64,000 nucleotides of DNA from Lampris incognitus. Its lineage: Eukaryota; Chordata; Actinopteri; Lampriformes; Lampridae. The DNA is taken from positions 2,691,001 through 2,755,000 of the forward strand of contig NW_026611076.1 in NCBI RefSeq assembly GCF_029633865.1, read 5' to 3'. Of the stretch, positions 27,900 through 41,100 are shown in pieces. The translations under genes and the position numbers were made by a program. Numbering within the stretch: position 1 is the first letter of the stretch; the number at the start of each line of letters is the position of its first letter. Under the pieces are notes generated by a model. That model made no database searches, was not told the DNA's origin, and worked only from the letters and a program-made list of their open reading frames with translations.

Positions 27900-30800
27900 T
27901 CAGCTGTGTGATTGGTGGTGTGATGGAGTAGACTGGGTCTGTTGAGTGGAGGTGCGAAGGAGTAAACTGGTCTGCATTGAGTGGTGTTGAGATGGAGTAA
28001 ACTGGTCTCTTTTGAGTGGTGGTGCGATGGTGTAAACTGGTCTGTGTTGAGTGGTGGTGAGATGGAGTGAACTTGTCTCTGCTGTGTGGTGATGATATGG
28101 AGTAAACTGGTCTGTGTTGATTGGTGGTGCGATGGAGTAAACTGGTCTCTGTTGAGTGGTGGTGAGATGGAGTAAACTGGTCTCTGCTAAGTGGTGGTAA
28201 GATGGAGTAACCTGGTCTCTGTTGAGTCGTGGTGAGATGGAGTAAACTGGTCTCTGCTGAGTGGTGGTGAGATGGAGTAAACTTGTCTCTGTTGAGTGGT
28301 GGTGCGGTAGTGTTAACTGATCCCTGTTGAGTGGTGGCGAGATGGAGTTAACTGATCTCTTCTTAGTGGTGGTGAGATTGGGCAAACTAGTCTTTGCTGA
28401 TTGGTGAGAGGGAGTAAGCTGGTCTCTGTTGAGTGGTAGTGAGACGGAGTAAACTGGTCTCTGTTGAGTGGTGGTGCGATGGAGTAAACTGGTATCTGTT
28501 GAGTGGTGGTGAGATAGAGTAAACTAGTCTTTGCTGCGTGGTGATGAGTTGGAGTAAACTGGTCTCCGCTGTGTGGTGAGATGGAGTAAACTGGTCTCTA
28601 TTGAGTGGTGGTGACATAGCTTAATCTGGTCTCTGTTGAGTGGTGATGAGATGTATTAAACTGGTCTCTGCTGACTGGTGGTGAGATGGAGTAACCAGGT
28701 CTCTGTTGAGTCTAGGTGAGATGGAGTAAACTGGTTTCTGCTAAGTGGTGGTAAGATGGAGTAACCTGGTCTCTGTTGAGTCGTGGTGAGACGGAGTAAA
28801 CTGTTCTTAGCCTGGTGGTGGTAAGATTGGGTGAACTGGTCTCTGCTGTGTGGTTGTGAGATTAAGTAAACTGATCTGTGCTGTGAGATGGTGAGATTGA
28901 GTAAACTGTTCTCTGCTGTGTGGTGGTGAGATGGAATAAACTGGTCTCTGTTGAGTGGTGGTGAGATGAAGTAAACTGGTGTCTGTTTTGTGGTGATGAG
29001 ATGGCTTAAACTGGTCTTTGCTAAGTCGTGATGAGATGAAGTAAGCTGTTCTCTGTTGACTGGCGGTGAGATGGCGTAAACTGGTCTCTGTTGGTGGTGG
29101 TGTGATAGAGTAGACTGGGTCTCTTGAGTGGTGGTGCGATGGAGTAAACTGGTCTCTGTTGTGTGGTGGTGAGATGGAGTAAACTGGTCTCTGCTGACTG
29201 GTGGTGAGATGGAGTAACCTGGTCTCTGTTGAGTCGTGGTGAGATGGAGTATAATGGTCTCTGCTGACTGGTTGTGAGATGGAGTAATCTTGTCTCTGTT
29301 GAGTGGTGATGAGATGGAGGAAGCTGGTCTTAGTTGAGTGGTAGTGCGATAGAGTTAACTGATCCCTGCTGAGTGGTAATGAGATGGCATAAACTGATCT
29401 CTTTTCAGTGGTGGTGAGATTGGGTAAACTAGTCTTTGCTGAATGGAGAGATGGAGTAAGCTGGTCTCTGTTGAGTGGTAGTGAGACGGAGTAAACTGGT
29501 CTCTATTGAGTGGTGGTGACACAGCTTAATCTGGTCTCTGTTGAGTGGTGATGAGATGTATTAAACTGGTCTCTGCTGACTGGTGGTGAGATGGAGTAAC
29601 AAGGTCTCTGTTGAGTCTTGGTAAGATGGAGTAAACTGGTCTCTGCTAAGTGGTGGTAAGATGGAGTAACCTGGTCTCTGTTGAGTCGTGGTGAGATGGA
29701 GTAAACTGGTCTCTGCTGAGTGGTGGTAAGATGGAGTAAAGTGGACTCTGCCAAGTCGTGGTGAGATGTAGTAAACTGGTATCTGCTGACTGGTGGTGAG
29801 ATAGAGTAACCAGGTCTCTGTTGAGTCGTGGTGAGATGGAGTAAACTGGTCTCTGCTGACTGGTGGTGAGATGGAGTAACCAGGTCTCTGTTGAGTCGTG
29901 GTGAGATGGAGTAAACTGGTCTCTGCTGACTGGTGGTAAGATGGAGTAACCTGGTCTCTGTTGAGTCATGGTGAGATGACGTAAACTGGTCTCTGCTGAG
30001 TGGTGGTAACATGGAGTAACCAGGTCTCTGTTGAGTTGTGGTGCAATCGAGTAAACTGGTGTCTGTTGGGTGGTGATGCGATGGAGTAAACTGGTCTCTG
30101 TTGAGTGGTCATGAGATGGAGTAAACTATTTCTGTTAATTGGTGGTAGGATGGAGTAAACTGTTCTTTGTTGAGTAGTGGTTTGATGGAGTAAACTGTCT
30201 CTGCTGTTTCTTGGTGAGCTGGATTAAACTGGTCTCTGCTGTGTGGTGGTTCGATGGAGTAAACTGATTTCTGCTGTGTGGTGGTGAGATGGAGTATGCT
30301 GTTCTCTGTTTAGTGGTGGTTAGATGGCGTAAACTGGTCTCAGCTGTGTGATTGGTGGTGTGATGGAGTAGACTGGGTCTGTTGAGTGGAGGTGCGAAGG
30401 AGTAAACTGGTCTGTATATAGTGGTGTTGAGATGGAGTAAACTGGTCTCTTTTGAGTGGTGGTGCGATGGTGTAAACTGGTCTGTGTTGAGTGGTGGTGA
30501 GATGGAGTGAACTTGTCTCTGCTGTGTGGTGATGATATGGAGTAAACTGGTCTGTGTTGATTGGTGGTGCGATGGAGTAAACTGGTCTCTGTTGAGTGGT
30601 GGTGAGATGGAGTAAACCGGTCTCTGCTAAGTGGTGGTAAGATGGAGTAACCTGGTCTCTGTTGAGTTATGGTGAGATTGAGTAAACTGGTCTCTGCTGA
30701 GTGGTGGTGAGATGGAGTAAACTTGTCTCTGTTGAGTGGTGGTGCGATAGTGTTAACTGATCCCTGTTGAGTGGTGGCGAGATGGAGTAAACTGATCTCT

Positions 30801-31228
30801 TCTTAGTGGTGGTGAGATTGGGCAAACTAGTCTTTGCTGAGTGGTGAGAGGGAGTAAGCTGGTCTCTGTTGAGTGGTAGTGAGACGGAGTAAACAGGTCT
30901 CTATTGAGTGGTGTTGAGATAGCTTAAACTGGTGCCTGTTGAGTGGTGATGAGATGTATTAAATCGGTCTCTGCTGACTGGTGGTGAGATGGAGTAACCT
31001 GGTCTCTGTTGAGTCCGTGTGAGATGGAGTAAACTGGTCTGTTCTGACTGGTGGTGAGATAGAGTAACCAGGTCTCTGTTCAGTCGTGGTGAGATGGAGT
31101 AAACTGGTCTCTGCTGACTGGTGGTGAGATGGAGTAACCAGGTCTCTGTTGAGTCGTGGTGAGATGGAGTAAACTGGTCTCTGCTGACTGGTGGTAAGAT
31201 GGAGTAACCTGTTCTCTGTTGAGTCATG
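27900..31228. repeat. About 2.44-kb duplicated satellite segment
   Basis: A run of variant units beginning with GTGTGATTGGTGGTGTGATG occurs near 27905 and again near 30344. It is followed each time by the same order of variants (GGAGGTGCGAAGGAG, then the GGTGATGATATGG unit). The copies are less alike than the 3,617-bp repeats and differ by some insertions. Confidence 0.7.
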
Positions 31229-34200
31229 GTGAGATGGAGTAAACTGGTCTCTGCTGAGTGGTGGTAAGATGGAGTAACCAGGTCTCTGTTGAGTTGTGGT
31301 GCAATCGAGTAAACTGGTGTCTGTTGGGTGGTGGTGCGATGGAGTAAACTGGTCTCTGTTGAGTGATCATGAGATGGAGTAAACTATTTCTGTCAATTGG
31401 TGGTAGGATGGCGTAAATTGTTCTCTGCTAAGTTGTCGAGAGATGTCAACTAGTCAACTAGTCTTTGATAAGTGGTGTTGAGATGGAATAATCTGTTCTC
31501 TGTTGACTGCTGGTGAGATGGAGTAAACTGCCCTGTTGAGTGGCGGTGAGATGGCATAAACTGGTATCTGTTGGTTGGTGGTGTGATAGAGTAGACTGGG
31601 TCTCCTGAGTGGTAGTGCGATGGAGTAAACTGGTCGGCTGTGTGGTGGTGAGATGGAGTAAACTAGTCTTTGCTGATTGGTCGTGAGATGGAGTAAACAG
31701 GTCTTTGCTGATTGGTGGTGAGATGGAGTAAACTGGTATCTGCTGTGCAGTGGTATGATGGAGTAAACTAGTCTCTGTTGAGTCGTGGTGAGATGGAGTA
31801 AACTGGTCTCAGCTGAGTGGTGGTTAGATGGAGTAAATGGTCTCTGTCAAGTGGTGGTGAAATAAAGTAAACTGGTCTCTGCTGACTGGTAGTGAGATGG
31901 AGTAAACTGGTCTCTAATATGTGGTGGTTAGATAAAGTAAACTGGTCTCTGCTGTGTGGTGGTGAGATGGAATAAACTGGTCTCTGTTGAATGGTGGTAA
32001 GATGGAGTAAACTTGTCTCTGTTTTGTGGTGTTGAGATTGCGTAAACTGGTCTCTGCTGTGTGGTGGTGAAATGGAGTAAACTGGTCTCTGCTGACTGGT
32101 GATGAGATGGAGTAAACTGGTCTCTGTTGAGTTGTGGTGTGACGGAGTAAACTGGTCTCAGTTGAGTGGTGGTGAGATGTTGTAAACTGGTCTCTGTTGA
32201 GTGGTGGTGCGATGGAGTAAACTGGTATCTGTTGAGTGGTGGTGAGATAGAGTAAAATAGTCTTTGCTGAGTGGTGGTGAGAAGGAGTAAACTGGTCTCT
32301 GCTGTGTGGTGGTGAGATAAAGTAAACTGGTCTGTGCTGTGTGGTGGTGAGATGGGGTAAACTAGACCCTGCTGTGTAGTGGTGAGATGGAGTAAACTGG
32401 TCTGCTATGTGTTGGTGAGATGGAGTAAACTGGTCTCTATTGAGTGGTGATGAGATGGAATAACTGGTCTCTGTCAAGTGGTGGTGAAATGGAGTAAACT
32501 GGTCTCTGCTGACTGGTAGTGAGATGGAGTAAACTGTTCTCCTCTGTGTGGTGATGAGATGGAATAAACTGGTCTCTATCGAGTGGTGGAGAGATGGAGT
32601 AAACTAGTCTTTGATAAGTGGTGTTGAGATGGAATAATCTGTTCTCTGTTGACTGCTGGTGAGATGGAATAAACTGCCCTGTTGAGTGGCGGTGAGATGG
32701 CATAAACTGTTATCTGTTGGTTGATGGTGTGATAGAGTAGACTGGGTCTCTTGAGTGGTGGTGAGATGGAGTAAACTCGTCTCTGCTTTGAGGTTAGTGA
32801 GATGGAGAAAACTGGTCGGCTGTGTGGTGGTGAGATGGAGTAAACTGGTCTCTGCTGTTTGGTGGTGAGATAAAGTAAACTGGTCTCTGCTGCTTGGTGG
32901 TTAGATTGAGTAAACTGTTCTCTGCTGTGTGGTGGTGAGATGGAGTAAACTGTTCTCTGCGGTGTGGTGGTGAGATGGAATAAACTGGTCTTCGTTGAGC
33001 GGTGGAGAGATGGAGTAAACTAGTCTTTGCTAATTGGTGGTGAGATGGAATAAGCTGTTCGCTGTTGACTGGTGGTGAGATGGAGTAAAGTGCTCTGCTG
33101 AGTGGCGGAAAGATGGCGTAAACTTGTATCTGTTGGTTGGTGGTGTGATAGAGTAGACTGGGTCTCTTGAGTGGTGGTGCGATCGAGTAAACTAGTCTCT
33201 GTTGATTGGTGCTGAGATGGAGTAAACTGGTCTCTATAGACTGGTGGCGAGATTGACTAAACTGGTCTCTGCTTTGAGGTGGTGACATGGAGTAAACTAG
33301 TCTTTGCTGAGTGGTGGTGAGATGTAGTAAACTGGTCTCTGCTGACTGGTGGTGAGATGAAGTAAAGTGGTCTCTGCTGAGTGGTGGTGAGATGAAGTAA
33401 ACTGGTCTCTGCTGAGTGGTGGTGAGATGAAGTAAACTGGTCTCTGCTGACTGGTGGTGAGATGGAGTAAACTGGTCTCTGCTGTGTGGTGTTGAGATGG
33501 AGTAAACTGATCTCTGCCAAATGGTGGTAAGATGGAGTAAACTGGTCTCTGCTGTGTGGTGGTGCGATGGAGTAAACTGGTCTCTGCTGACTGGTGGTGA
33601 GATGGACTGAACTGGTCTCTGCTGACTGGTAGTGAGATGGAGTAACCTGTTCTCTGCTAAGTTGTGGTGAGATGGAGTAAACTAGTCTTTGCTGCGTGAT
33701 GATGAGTTGGGAGTAAACTTGTCTCCGCTGTGTGGTTAGATGGAGTAAACTGGTCTCTATTGAGTGGTGGTGATATAGCTTAATCTGGTCTCTGTTGAGT
33801 GGTGATGAGATGTATTAAACTGGTCTCTGCTGACTGGTGGTGAGATGGAGTAACCAGGTCTCTGTTGAGTCTTGGTGAGATGGAGTAAACTGGTCTCTGC
33901 TAAGTGGTGGTAAGATGGAGTAACCTGGTCTCTGTTGAGTCGTGGTGAGATGGAGTAAACTGGTCTCTGCTGAGTGGTGGTAAGATGGAGTAAACTGGAC
34001 TCTGCCAAGTGTTGGTGAGATGTAGTAAACTGGTATCTGCGGACTGGTGGTGAGATAGAGTAACCAGGTCTCTGTTGAGTCGTGGTGAGATGGAGTAAAC
34101 TGGTCTCTGCTGACTGGTGGTGAGATGGAGTAACCAGGTCTCTGTTGAGTCGTGGTGAGATGGAGTAAACTGGTCTCTGCTGACTGGTGGTAAGATGGAG

Positions 34201-35101
34201 TAACCTGGTCTCTGTTGAGTCATGGTGAGATGGAGTAAACTGATCTCTATTGAGTGGTGGTGACATAGCTTAATCTGGTCTCTGTTGAGTGGTGATAAGA
34301 TGTATTAAACTGGTCTCTGCTGACTGGTGGTTAGATGGAGTAACCAGGTCTCTGTTGAGTCTTGGTGAGATGGAGTAAACTGGTCTCTGCTAAGTGGTGG
34401 TAAGATGGAGTAACCTGGTCTCTGTTGAGTTGTGGTGAGATGGAGTAAACTGGTCTCTGCTGAGTGGTGGTAAGATGGAGTAAACTGGACTCTGCCAAGT
34501 GGTGGTGAGATGTAGTAAACTGGTATCTGCTGACTGGTGGTAAGATGGAGTAAACTATTTCTGTTAATTGGTGGTAGGATGGAGCAAACTGTTCTTTGTT
34601 GAGTAGTGGTTTGATGGAGTAAACTGGTCTCTGCTGTTTCTTGGTGAGCTGGATTAAACTGGTCTCTGCTGTGTGGTGGTTCAATGGAATAAACTGGTCT
34701 CTGCTGTGTGATGGTGAGATGGAGTAAACTAGTCTTTGCTGAGCGTTGGTGATATGGAGTAAACTGGTCTCTGCCGTGTCTTGGTGCGATGGAGTAAACT
34801 GATCTCTGCTGTGTGGTGGTGAGATGGATTAAACTAGTCTTTGCTGAGTGTTGGTTAGATGGAGTATGCTCTTCCCTGTTTAGTGGTGGGGAGATGGAGT
34901 TACCTGCTCTGTTGAGTGGCGGTGAGATGGCGTAAACTGGTCTCAGCTGTGTGATTGGTGGTGTGATGGAGTAGACTGGGTCTGTTGAGTGGAGGTGCGA
35001 AGGAGTAAACTGGTCTCTGCTGAGTAGTGGTGAGATGGTGTGAACTGGTCTTTGTTGAGTGATGATGATATGGAGTAAACTGGTCTGTATTGAGTGGTGT
35101 T
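31229..35101. repeat. Segmental duplication A, left copy
   Basis: This segment recurs at 43061-46898. The offset is 11,832 bp in its left part and 11,797 bp in its right part, a difference of one 35-bp unit that arises near 33.3-33.4 kb. A diagnostic variant with GTCAACTAGTCAACTAGTC occurs only near 31445 and 43277. Within the aligned parts I see only isolated substitutions. Confidence 0.88.
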
Positions 35102-38100
35102 GAGATGGAGTAAACTGGTCTCTTTTGAGTGGTGGTTCGATGGTGTAAACTGGTCTCTGTTGAGTGGTGGTGAGATGGAGTAAACTGGTGTCTGTTTTGT
35201 GGTGATGAGATGGCTTAAACTGGTCTTTGCTAAGTTGTGATGAGATGAAGTAAGCTGTTCTCTGTTGACTGGCGGTGAGATGGCGTAAACTGGTCTCTGT
35301 TGGTGGTGGTGTGATAGAGTAGACTGGGTGTCTTGAGTGGTGGTGCGATGGAGTAAACTGGTCTCTGCTGTGTGGTGGTGAGATGGAGTAAACTGGTCTC
35401 TGCTGACTGGTGGTTAGATGGAGTAACCAGGTCTCTGTTGAGTCTTGGTGAGATGGAGTAAACTGGTCTCTGCTAAGTGGTGGTAAGATGGAGTAACCTG
35501 GTCTCTGTTGAGTTGTGGTGAGATGGAGTAAACTGGTCTCTGCTGAGTGGTGGTAAGATGGAGTAAACTGGACTCTGCCAAGTGGTGGTGAGATGTAGTA
35601 AACTGGTATCTGCTGACTGGTGGTGAGATAGAGTAACCAGGTCTCTGTTGAGTCGTGGTGAGATGGAGTAAACTGGTCTCTGCTGACTGGTGGTAAGATG
35701 GAGTAACCTGGTCTCTGTTGAGTCATGGTGAGATGGAGTAAACTGGTCTCTGCTGAGTGTCGGTAAGATGGAGTAACCAGGTCTCTGTTGAGTTGTGGTG
35801 CAATCGAGTAAACTGGTGTCTGTTGGGTGGTGGTGCGATGGAGTAAACTGGTCTCTGCTGACTGGTGGTAAGATGGAGTAAACTATTTCTGTTAATTGGT
35901 GGTAGGATGGAGCAAACTGTTCTTTGTTGAGTAGTGGTTTGATGGAGTAAACTGGTCTCTGCTGTTTCTTGGTGAGCTGGATTTAACTGGTCTCTGCTGT
36001 GTGGTGGTTCAATGGAATAAACTGGTCTCTGCTGTGTGATGGTGAGATGGAGTAAACTCGTCTCTGCTTTGAGGTTAGTGAGATGGAGAAAACTGGTCGG
36101 CTGTGTGGTGGTGAGATGGAGTAAACTGGTCTCTGCTGTTTGGTCGTGAGATAAAGTAAACTGGTCTCTGCTGCTTGGTGGTTAGATTGAGTAAACTGTT
36201 CTCTGCTGTGTGGTGGTGAGATGGAGTAAACTGTTCTCTGCGGTGTGGTGGTGAGATGGAATAAACTGGTCTTCGTTGAGCGGTGGAGAGATGGAGTAAA
36301 CTAGTCTTTGCTAATTGGTGGTGAGATGGAATAAGCTGTTCGCTGTTGACTGGTGGTGAGATGGAGTAAAGTGCTCTGTTGAGTGGCGGAAAGATGGCGT
36401 AAACTTGTATCTGTTGGTTGGTGGTGTGATAGAGTAGACTGGGTCTCTTGAGTGGTGGTGCGATCGAGTAAACTAGTCTCTGTTGATTGGTGCTGAGATG
36501 GAGTAAACTGGTCTCTATAGACTGGTGGCGAGATTGACTAAACTGGTCTCTGCTTTGAGGTGGTGACATGGAGTAAACTAGTCTTTGCTGAGTGGTGGTG
36601 AGATGTAGTAAACTGGTCTCTGCTGACTGGTGGTGAGATGAAGTAAAGTGGTCTCTGCTGAGTGGTGGTGAGATGAAGTAAACTGGTCTCTGCTGCCTGG
36701 TGGTGACATGGAGTAAACTGGTCTCTGCTGACTGGTGGCGAGATGAAGTAAACTGGTCTCTGCTGAGTGGTGGTGAGATGAAGTAAACTGGTCTCTGCTG
36801 ACTGGTGGTGAGATGGAGTAAACTGGTCTCTGCTGTGTGGTGTTGAGATGGAGTAAACTGATCTCTGCCAAATGGTGGTAAGATGGAGTAAACTGGTCTC
36901 TGCTGTGTGGTGGTGCGATGGAGTAAACTGGTCTCTGCTGACTGGTGGTGAGATGGACTGAACTGGTCTCTGCTGACTGGTAGTGAGATGGAGTAACCTG
37001 TTCTCTGCTAAGTTGTGGTGAGATGGAGTAAACTAGTCTTTGCTGCGTGGTGATGAGTTGGGAGTAAACTTGTCTCCGCTGTGTGGTTAGATGGAGTAAA
37101 CTGGTCTCTATTGAGTGGTGGTGACATAGCTTAATCTGGTCTCTGTTGAGTGGTGATGAGATGTATTAAACTGGTCTCTGCTGACTGGTGGTGAGATGGA
37201 GTAACCAGGTCTCTGTTGAGTCTTGGTGAGATGGAGTAAACTGGTCTCTGCTAAGTGGTGGTGAGATGTAGTAAACTGGTATCTGCGGACTGGTGGTGAG
37301 ATAGAGTAACCAGGTCTCTGTTGAGTCGTGGTGAGATGGAGTAAACTGGTCTCTGCTGACTGGTGGTGAGATGGAGTAACCAGGTCTCTGTTGAGTCGTG
37401 GTGAGATGGAGTAACCTGGTCTCTGTTGAGTCATGGTGAGATGGAGTAAACTGATCTCTATTGAGTGGTGGTGACATAGCTTAATCTGGTCTCTGTTGAG
37501 TGGTGATGAGATGTATTAAACTGGTCTCTGCTGACTGGTGGTTAGATGGAGTAACCAGGTCTCTGTTGAGTCTTGGTGAGATGGAGTAAACTGGTCTCTG
37601 CTAAGTGGTGGTAAGATGGGGTAACCTGGTCTCTGTTGAGTTGTGGTGAGATGGAGTAAATTGGACTCTGCCAAGTGGTGGTGAGATGTAGTAAACTGGT
37701 ATCTGCTGACTGGTGGTAAGATGGAGTAAGCTGTTTCTGTTAATTGGTGGTAGGATGGAGCAAACTGTTCTTTGTTGAGTAGTGGTTTGATGGAGTAAAC
37801 TGGTCTCTGCTGTTTCTTGGTGAGCTGGATTAAACTGGTCTCTGCTGTGTGGTGGTTCAATGGAATAAACTGGTCTCTGCTGTGTGATGGTGAGATGGAG
37901 TAAACTAGTCTTTGCTGAGCGTTGGTGATATGGAGTAAACTGGTCTCTGCCGTGTCTTGGTGCGATGGAGTAAACTGATCTCTGCTGTGTGGTGGTGAGA
38001 TGGATTAAACTAGTCTTTGCTGAGTGTTGGTGAGATGGAGTATGCTCTTCCCTGTTTAGTGGTGGGGAGATGGAGTTACCTGCTCTGTTGAGTGGCGGTG

Positions 38101-41100
38101 AGATGGTGTAAACTGGTCTCAGCTGTGTGATTGGTGGTGTGATGGAGTAGACTGGGTCTGTTGAGTGGAGGTGCGAAGGAGTAAACTGGTCTCTGCTGAG
38201 TAGTGGTGAGATGGTGTGAACTGGTCTTTGTTGAGTGATGATGATATGGAGTAAACTGGTCTGTATTGAGTGGTGTTGAGATGGAGTAAACTGGTCTCTT
38301 TTGAGTGGTGGTTCGATGGTGTAAACTGGTCTCTGTTGAGTGGTGGTGAGATGGAGTAAACTGGTGTCTGTTTTGTGGTGATGAGATGGCTTAAACTGGT
38401 CTTTGCTAAGTTGTGATGAGATGAAGTAAGCTGTTCTCTGTTGACTGGCGGTGAGATGGCGTAAACTGGTCTCTGTTGGTGGTGGTGTGATAGAGTAGAC
38501 TGGGTGTCTTGAGTGGTGGTGCGATGGAGTAAACTGGTCTCTGCTGTGTGGTGGTGAGATGGAGTAAACTGGTCTCTGCTGACTGGTGGTTAGATGGAGT
38601 AACCAGGTCTCTGTTGAGTCTTGGTGAGATGGAGTAAACTGATCTCTGCCAAATGGTGGTAAGATGGAGTAAACTGGTCTCTGCTGTGTGGTGGTGCGAT
38701 GGAGTAAACTGGTCTCTGCTGACTGGTGGTGAGATGGACTGAACTGGTCTCTGCTGACTGGTAGTGAGATGGAGTAACCTGTTCTCTGCTAAGTTGTGGT
38801 GAGATGGAGTAAACTAGTCTTTGCTGCGTGATGATGAGTTGGGAGTAAACTTGTCTCCGCTGTGTGGTTAGATGGAGTAAACTGGTCTCTATTGAGTGGT
38901 GGTGACATAGCTTAATCTGGTCTCTGTTGAGTGGTGATGAGATGTATTAAACTGGTCTCTGCTGACTGGTGGTGAGATGGAGTAACCAGGTCTCTGTTGA
39001 GTCTTGGTGAGATGGAGTAAACTGGTCTCTGCTAAGTGGTGGTGAGATGTAGTAAACTGGTATCTGCGGACTGGTGGTGAGATAGAGTAACCAGGTCTCT
39101 GTTGAGTCGTGGTGAGATGGAGTAAACTGGTCTCTGCTGACTGGTGGTGAGATGGAGTAACCAGGTCTCTGTTGAGTCGTGGTGAGATGGAGTAACCTGG
39201 TCTCTGTTGAGTCATGGTGAGATGGAGTAAACTGATCTCTATTGAGTGGTGGTGACATAGCTTAATCTGGTCTCTGTTGAGTGGTGATGAGATGTATTAA
39301 ACTGGTCTCTGCTGACTGGTGGTTAGATGGAGTAACCAGGTCTCTGTTGAGTCTTGGTGAGATGGAGTAAACTGGTCTCTGCTAAGTGGTGGTAAGATGG
39401 GGTAACCTGGTCTCTGTTGAGTTGTGGTGAGATGGAGTAAACTGGTCTCTGCTGAGTGGTGGTAAGATGGAGTAAATTGGACTCTGCCAAGTGGTGGTGA
39501 GATGTAGTAAACTGGTATCTGCTGACTGGTGGTAAGATGGAGTAAACTGTTTCTGTTAATTGGTGGTAGGATGGAGCAAACTGTTCTTTGTTGAGTAGTG
39601 GTTTGATGGAGTAAACTGGTCTCTGCTGTTTCTTGGTGAGCTGGATTAAACTGGTCTCTGCTGTGTGGTGGTTCAATGGAATAAACTGGTCTCTGCTGTG
39701 TGATGGTGAGATGGAGTAAACTAGTCTTTGCTGAGCGTTGGTGATATGGAGTAAACTGGTCTCTGCCGTGTCTTGGTGCGATGGAGTAAACTGATCTCTG
39801 CTGTGTGGTGGTGAGATGGATTAAACTAGTCTTTGCTGAGTGTTGGTGAGATGGAGTATGCTCTTCCCTGTTTAGTGGTGGGGAGATGGAGTTACCTGCT
39901 CTGTTGAGTGGCGGTGAGATGGTGTAAACTGGTCTCAGCTGTGTGATTGGTGGTGTGATGGAGTAGACTGGGTCTGTTGAGTGGAGGTGCGAAGGAGTAA
40001 ACTGGTCTCTGCTGAGTAGTGGTGAGATGGTGTGAACTGGTCTTTGTTGAGTGATGATGATATGGAGTAAACTGGTCTGTATTGAGTGGTGTTGAGATGG
40101 AGTAAACTGGTCTCTTTTGAGTGGTGGTTCGATGGTGTAAACTGGTCTCTGTTGAGTGGTGGTGAGATGGAGTAAACTGGTGTCTGTTTTGTGGTGATGA
40201 GATGGCTTAAACTGGTCTTTGCTAAGTTGTGATGAGATGAAGTAAGCTGTTCTCTGTTGACTGGCGGTGAGATGGCGTAAACTGGTCTCTGTTGGTGGTG
40301 GTGTGATAGAGTAGACTGGGTGTCTTGAGTGGTGGTGCGATGGAGTAAACTGGTCTCTGCTGTGTGGTGGTGAGATGGAGTAAACTGGTCTCTGCTGACT
40401 GGTGGTTAGATGGAGTAACCAGGTCTCTGTTGAGTCTTGGTGAGATGGAGTAAACTGATCTCTGCCAAATGGTGGTAAGATGGAGTAAACTGGTCTCTGC
40501 TGTGTGGTGGTGCGATGGAGTAAACTGGTCTCTGCTGACTGGTGGTGAGATGGACTGAACTGGTCTCTGCTGACTGGTAGTGAGATGGAGTAACCTGTTC
40601 TCTGCTAAGTTGTGGTGAGATGGAGTAAACTAGTCTTTGCTGCGTGATGATGAGTTGGGAGTAAACTTGTCTCCGCTGTGTGGTTAGATGGAGTAAACTG
40701 GTCTCTATTGAGTGGTGGTGACATAGCTTAATCTGGTCTCTGTTGAGTGGTGATGAGATGTATTAAACTGGTCTCTGCTGACTGGTGGTGAGATGGAGTA
40801 ACCAGGTCTCTGTTGAGTCTTGGTGAGATGGAGTAAACTGGTCTCTGCTAAGTGGTGGTAAGATGGAGTAACCTGGTCTCTGTTGAGTCGTGGTGAGATG
40901 GAGTAAACTGGTATCTGCTGAGTGGTGGTAAGATGGAGTAAACTGGACTCTGCCAAGTGTTGGTGAGATGTAGTAAACTGGTATCTGCGGACTGGTGGTG
41001 AGATAGAGTAACCAGGTCTCTGTTGAGTCGTGGTGAGATGGAGTAAACTGGTCTCTGCTGACTGGTGGTGAGATGGAGTAACCAGGTCTCTGTTGAGTCG

